From assembly GCA_022839445.1 (NCBI GenBank), contig JALHFC010000085.1, positions 1 through 9,412 of the forward strand: 9,412 nt of DNA. The letters are read 5' to 3'. Below the pieces are notes generated by a model, which saw only the letters and a program-made list of their open reading frames with translations, ran no database searches and was not told the origin of the DNA. Below are positions 6,895 to 9,412 of the stretch, one piece after another (the first letter of the stretch is position 1; each line of letters begins with the position of its first letter). This stretch comes from Pelotomaculum sp. (GTDB lineage: Bacteria > Bacillota > Desulfotomaculia > Desulfotomaculales > Pelotomaculaceae). Both the position numbers and the translations under genes were made by a program.

Positions 6895-6917
6895 TACTCG
6901 TGAATTTGTGTTATGAT
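6888..6917 (+). promoter_or_regulatory. Sigma-A-like promoter for murJ
   Basis: TTGTCA (6888-6893), an 18-base spacer and TATGAT (6912-6917) form a good sigma-A-like promoter about 30-60 bases before the murJ start. Its -35 box overlaps that of the minus-strand promoter by five bases. Confidence 0.6.
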
Positions 6918-6956
6918 ATGTTATAAATTTCAAGCGGTAGATTGAATACTCTTTAA

Positions 6957-8352
6957 GTGTCGCGAAAGAGGGGCGATAGTATTTTGTCGTCGCGGGCGGC
7001 TGGTACAGTAGCGCGCGCTGCTATTGTCCTTGTTGCGTTTAACATACTGTCCAAGATAACGGCGCTTGTGCGTGAGATGGTTACCGCCCAGCAGTTCGGG
7101 GCGAAAGCCGGGATGGACGCCTACCTGGTGGCGTTTACCATGCCCTCTGTTTTATTTTACCTGTTTACGGGCGCCCTGGCCACGGTTGTAGTGCCGGTTT
7201 ACTCGGAATACGCCGCCCGCGGCCAGGAGAACGAAGCCTGGGACCTGTTCGGCACTTTGTTTAACGTGCTGCTGCTGCTCTTGATCACCGCCACTGCTGC
7301 CGGGCTGCTTTTCGCCCCACTGCTGGTGAAGGTGTTGGCGCCCGGCCTTGAGAAGACAACGGTTGATCTGGCAGTGGGGCTAACCAGGCTGATGTTCCCG
7401 CTTTTGATGCCATCCTGGTTCTCGGCGGTACCATGGGGTTGCACGGGATGGCGCTGGGAGTGCTGGTTGGCGGGGTTGCCGGCGCGCTGGTGCAGTTGCC
7501 CGCCTTGCGCCGGGCCGGTTTTCGTTTCAGGCCGGGCGTGCCGCTGCGCCACCCCGATTTGAAAAAGATATTAAAGCTGGTGCTGCCCATTACTATAGGG
7601 CTGTCTATCAGCCAAACCTATATTTTAGTAAACCGTTTTCTGGCGTCCGGATTGCCCGAGGGCAGCATCTCGGCGTTAAATTACGCCGACAAGCTGATTC
7701 AAATGCCGGTAGGCCTTTTTGTAACGGCAATCGGGACCGCAGTTTTTCCTTTCCTCACCCGCCGCGCGGTGGAAAAGGACTGGACCGGCTTGGCTGAGGG
7801 CGTACGCAAGGCGCTGCGCCTGGTCTTTTTACTGCCGTGGCCTTATTTTTTTACTCTTTCGGTTTAATGGGCCAAGCAGGTGAATTTATACTGGCCCGGG
7901 GGTTTTTTTCGTTACAGGACACCAAGACACCGGTGGTTTTTAGCGCCATCGCTATGGCAATTAACTTGGGGTTAAGCCTGTCCCTGGTAGGTCCGATGCG
8001 GCACGGCGGCCTGGCGCTGGCCAACTCTATAGCCGCCCTGGCCAATATGACCATGATGACTGTGAGCCTGAACCGGCGTATAGGTAGCTTGTGGATACCG
8101 GAAATGTGGCGGTTTGCCGCGCTGGTCCTGGTTGCTTCCGGGCTAATGGGCGGCGCTGTCGAAGCCGTCACTCGCTGGGATGCCCTCCCCGCCCTGCCGG
8201 GGGTCCTGGCACCGGCCGCGCAAGTGGGCCTTTCCGCTGTTGTAGGTACGGTTATATACTTGGCGGCGCTCACCGTTTTTCGCATCGACGAGGCCCGCCG
8301 CCTATGGGAATTGGTTAAACACATCATATCCCGCACGCAGACAGGAGGATGA
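6957..8352 (+). pseudogene. murJ: Lipid II flippase MurJ (MviN), broken by two internal deletions
   Basis: MurJ is a polytopic MOP-superfamily flippase that moves lipid II across the membrane. Three consecutive frames together give about 460 residues of clear MurJ sequence, against roughly 510-530 in intact proteins. Piece one (to about 7406) has SKITALVREMVTAQQFGA, DAYLVAFTMPSVLFYLF and GALATVVVPVYSEY. Piece two (about 7409-7834) has GLHGMALGVL, QLPALRRAGFRFRP, LPITIGLSISQTYILVNR and ALNYADKLIQMPVGLF. Piece three (about 7834-8352) has YSFGLMGQAGEFILARGFFSLQDTKTPVV and the C-terminal helices. By comparison with remembered MurJ proteins, each junction lacks about 33-37 residues, so this is loss of DNA as well as frame change. 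Starts are GTG 6957 or, with GAGGGG 10 bases upstream, TTG 6984. The stop overlaps the downstream ATG as ATGA. Sequence error remains possible. Confidence 0.88.
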
Positions 8353-9276
8353 AAAGCTTGAAAAAGAGGGAACAGGGGACGACACAGGGGGACGGTTCTT
8401 TTGTGTCGTCAAAGACGACACAAAAGAACCGTCCCCCTGTGTCGCTCTTATTGATTGCCGTTTTCACCTTGGGGGTAGTAGCCTTTGCCGGGTTTACAGA
8501 TAAAACACAGCGGGTCCCCGTACTCGTTTACCATGATCTGTGGAATAACGCTTCCGACGACCAAAAAGGCTATACGTCTGCGGAGGGCTTTGCTTTACAG
8601 ATGGAATACCTTCATAACAATGGCTACCATGTCGTGTCTCTAAACAAATTAATTAACCACATTCAGTCTGGGGGGGATTTGCCGGGGAAAGCGGTTGTAA
8701 TTACTTTTGATGACGGTTACAAAAGCAACTACACTTTGGCGTACCCCGTGCTTAAAAGATATAACATGCCGGCCACCATTTTTCTGATTGCCGGGTATGA
8801 TCAGCAATTCCCGCCCGATGAAGTCCATCCCAGGCTTAGCTGGGATGAGATGCGTGAGATGGAAAAAAGCGGACTTATCGACATCCAGGCGCATACTTAC
8901 GACCTGCACCGCCGGGTTTATACGGATCGGGACAAGTCCCGGCGCAAACCGGCGGTGACAGCCAGGGCCTATCTTTTCGCTGAGGAGAGGCTGGAAACGG
9001 AAAAGGAATAATACCATGGCCTGGCCATTTGGCGCTTACAACGATAGCTCTGTAAGGTTGGCCCGCAAGGCCGGTTTTAAGTATTTTGTGACTACTAATG
9101 TAGGGTTAAACAAGCATGGCAACGGTGTGGAATCAATCCGGAGAATAAGTGTGGAAGACGACTCCGCGATGGATGAATTTGCGAAGCTCCTGGAGCCGGA
9201 TTATTTCTATATAAGGTATTTCAGGCAAGTTGCCACCAGCCACATTAAACGTATTGCTGTCAGTTATTTACTTTGA
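8349..9276 (+). pseudogene. Polysaccharide deacetylase (NodB domain), broken, with a palindromic repeat inserted near its N-terminus
   Basis: This is a membrane-anchored metal-dependent N-deacetylase of carbohydrate esterase family 4. Numbered from ATG 8349, it has a charged N-terminus, a stretch encoded by the palindromic repeat (11-32), a membrane segment (32-48), RVPVLVYHDLW (55-65), metal-binding TFDDGYKS (119-126) and AHTYDLH (181-187), where the two histidines are expected ligands; this last form recalls PgaB/IcaB-like enzymes. The first frame ends at TAA 9009-9011. A second frame resumes with AWPFGAYND and FKYFVTTNVGL and ends at 9276. Intact relatives have about 25-30 residues between ETEKE and AWPFGAY that are absent here, so a deletion is likely. 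The ATG overlaps the murJ stop, but AGGAGG (8343-8348) abuts it; the TTG at 8358, 9 bases downstream, is the better-spaced start. Confidence 0.87.
8380..8444. repeat. 65-bp palindromic repeat (REP/MITE-like), copy 1
   Basis: Perfect 31-base arms (8380-8410 and 8414-8444) flank a 3-base AAA centre. Each arm can also fold alone: GACGACACA (8378-8386) pairs with TGTGTCGTC (8402-8410) around a G-rich 15-base loop. This architecture resembles REP-like elements moved by RAYT (IS200-like Y1) transposases, and I recall repeats with the core GGGGACGGTTCTTTTGTGTC in Firmicute genomes; no such transposase is in the window. It lies inside the deacetylase reading frame and encodes 22 residues of it. Confidence 0.9.
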
Positions 9277-9341
9277 TCTTGCAGGAAAAAACACTTGCAA
9301 AATAGAAGTTCTTCCTAAATACTAATGGAGGTAAGACCAGC

Positions 9342-9412
9342 ATGTTAACAAAACTTACAGGGATTGCAAAGGCGACACAGGGGGACGGTTCTTTTGTGTC
9401 GTCTTCGACGAC
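9342..9412 (+). CDS. Start of an unidentified gene, running off the window
   Basis: An ATG at 9342 has a strong GGAGG (9327-9331) 10 bases upstream, and the frame is open to the window edge (23 codons). The first ten or so residues are MLTKLTGIAKA; after that the codons come from the palindromic repeat, giving TQGDGSFVSS. That repeat-derived peptide is the same as in the deacetylase, because the repeat lies in the same codon phase. The product cannot be identified. It could be a real gene carrying an inserted repeat, or a chance frame preceding a repeat. Confidence 0.5.
   Translation, partial: MLTKLTGIAKATQGDGSFVSSST
9373..9412. repeat. Palindromic repeat copy 2, cut by the window edge
   Basis: Bases 9373-9403 are identical to the 31-base left arm of the copy at 8380-8410. 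The centre is TTC (9404-9406) instead of AAA, and the first six bases of the right arm (9407-9412) are present before the window ends. The two copies start 993 bp apart in the same orientation, as judged by their surroundings, and bracket nearly all of the deacetylase coding region. Confidence 0.85.

Larger units (their letters stand above)
6533..6956. other. Divergent intergenic region with a long leader
   Basis: This region separates the minus-strand glycosyltransferase operon from murJ. It holds the divergent promoter pair near 6866-6917, a hairpin repeat at 6607-6645 and a second possible plus-strand promoter, TTGTAT (6689-6694), 16 bases, TATAAG (6711-6716). If the minus-strand promoter is real, the glycosyltransferase mRNA has a leader of about 325 bases. 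I see no gene in it and match no known riboswitch or T-box. Confidence 0.55.

Noticed and set aside
7400..7840. Programmed ribosomal frameshifting in murJ
   Set aside because: At both junctions about 33-37 expected residues are missing from the DNA itself, so a one- or two-base ribosome slip would not restore a normal protein.
7851..8336. Minus-strand open frame of 161 codons opposite the murJ 3' part
   Set aside because: Basic, low-information translation lying exactly opposite conserved MurJ helices.
8380..9412. CRISPR array or composite transposon between the two palindromes
   Set aside because: Only two copies 993 bp apart with a gene between them, no regular spacers, and no transposase or visible target-site duplication.

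Overview
The window looks like a cell-envelope biosynthesis locus of a Gram-positive, probably spore-forming Firmicute of the Peptococcaceae type (Desulfotomaculum/Pelotomaculum-like). This rests on the gene families present (CsaB-type pyruvyl transferase, LytR-CpsA-Psr protein, DUF4330 protein, Wzy_C ligase, MurJ, NodB-type deacetylase), on strong GGAGG-type ribosome sites with frequent GTG and TTG starts, and on a long palindromic repeat of a kind I associate with such genomes. The genus is inference from memory.

Layout. Bases 1-853 hold the 3' part of csaB (plus strand). An untranslated stretch follows (854-1277) with several inverted repeats and one possible 38-residue ORF. Then come a small exported protein of unknown function (1278-1691) and an LCP-family protein with a long Pro/Gly-rich tail (1786-3153), both plus strand. 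A hairpin at 3181-3212 can end transcription from both sides. On the minus strand, reading from 6532 to 3397, a three-gene operon encodes a glycosyltransferase, a polytopic O-antigen ligase/polymerase-like protein and a DUF4330 membrane protein. A 424-bp divergent region (6533-6956) carries two back-to-back sigma-A-like promoters whose -35 boxes overlap. To the right on the plus strand are murJ (6957-8352) and a polysaccharide deacetylase (8349-9276), both broken. The start of one more gene (9342 onward) runs off the window.

How the parts fit. The glycosyltransferase, ligase and LCP protein would build and attach a secondary cell-wall polymer. CsaB would pyruvylate it so that SLH-domain proteins can bind. 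MurJ would flip lipid II and the deacetylase would trim N-acetyl groups from a glycan. The precise polymer cannot be read from the sequence.

The most unusual part is 7400-9412. murJ seems to lack two internal pieces of about 100 bp each, and the deacetylase lacks one of roughly 75-90 bp. A 65-bp near-perfect palindrome is inserted in frame close to the N-terminus of the deacetylase. A second copy lies in the same codon phase near the N-terminus of the next gene. The ligase also seems to have lost its normal start through a single-base shift. Natural gene decay and sequence or assembly error cannot be told apart from the window alone.
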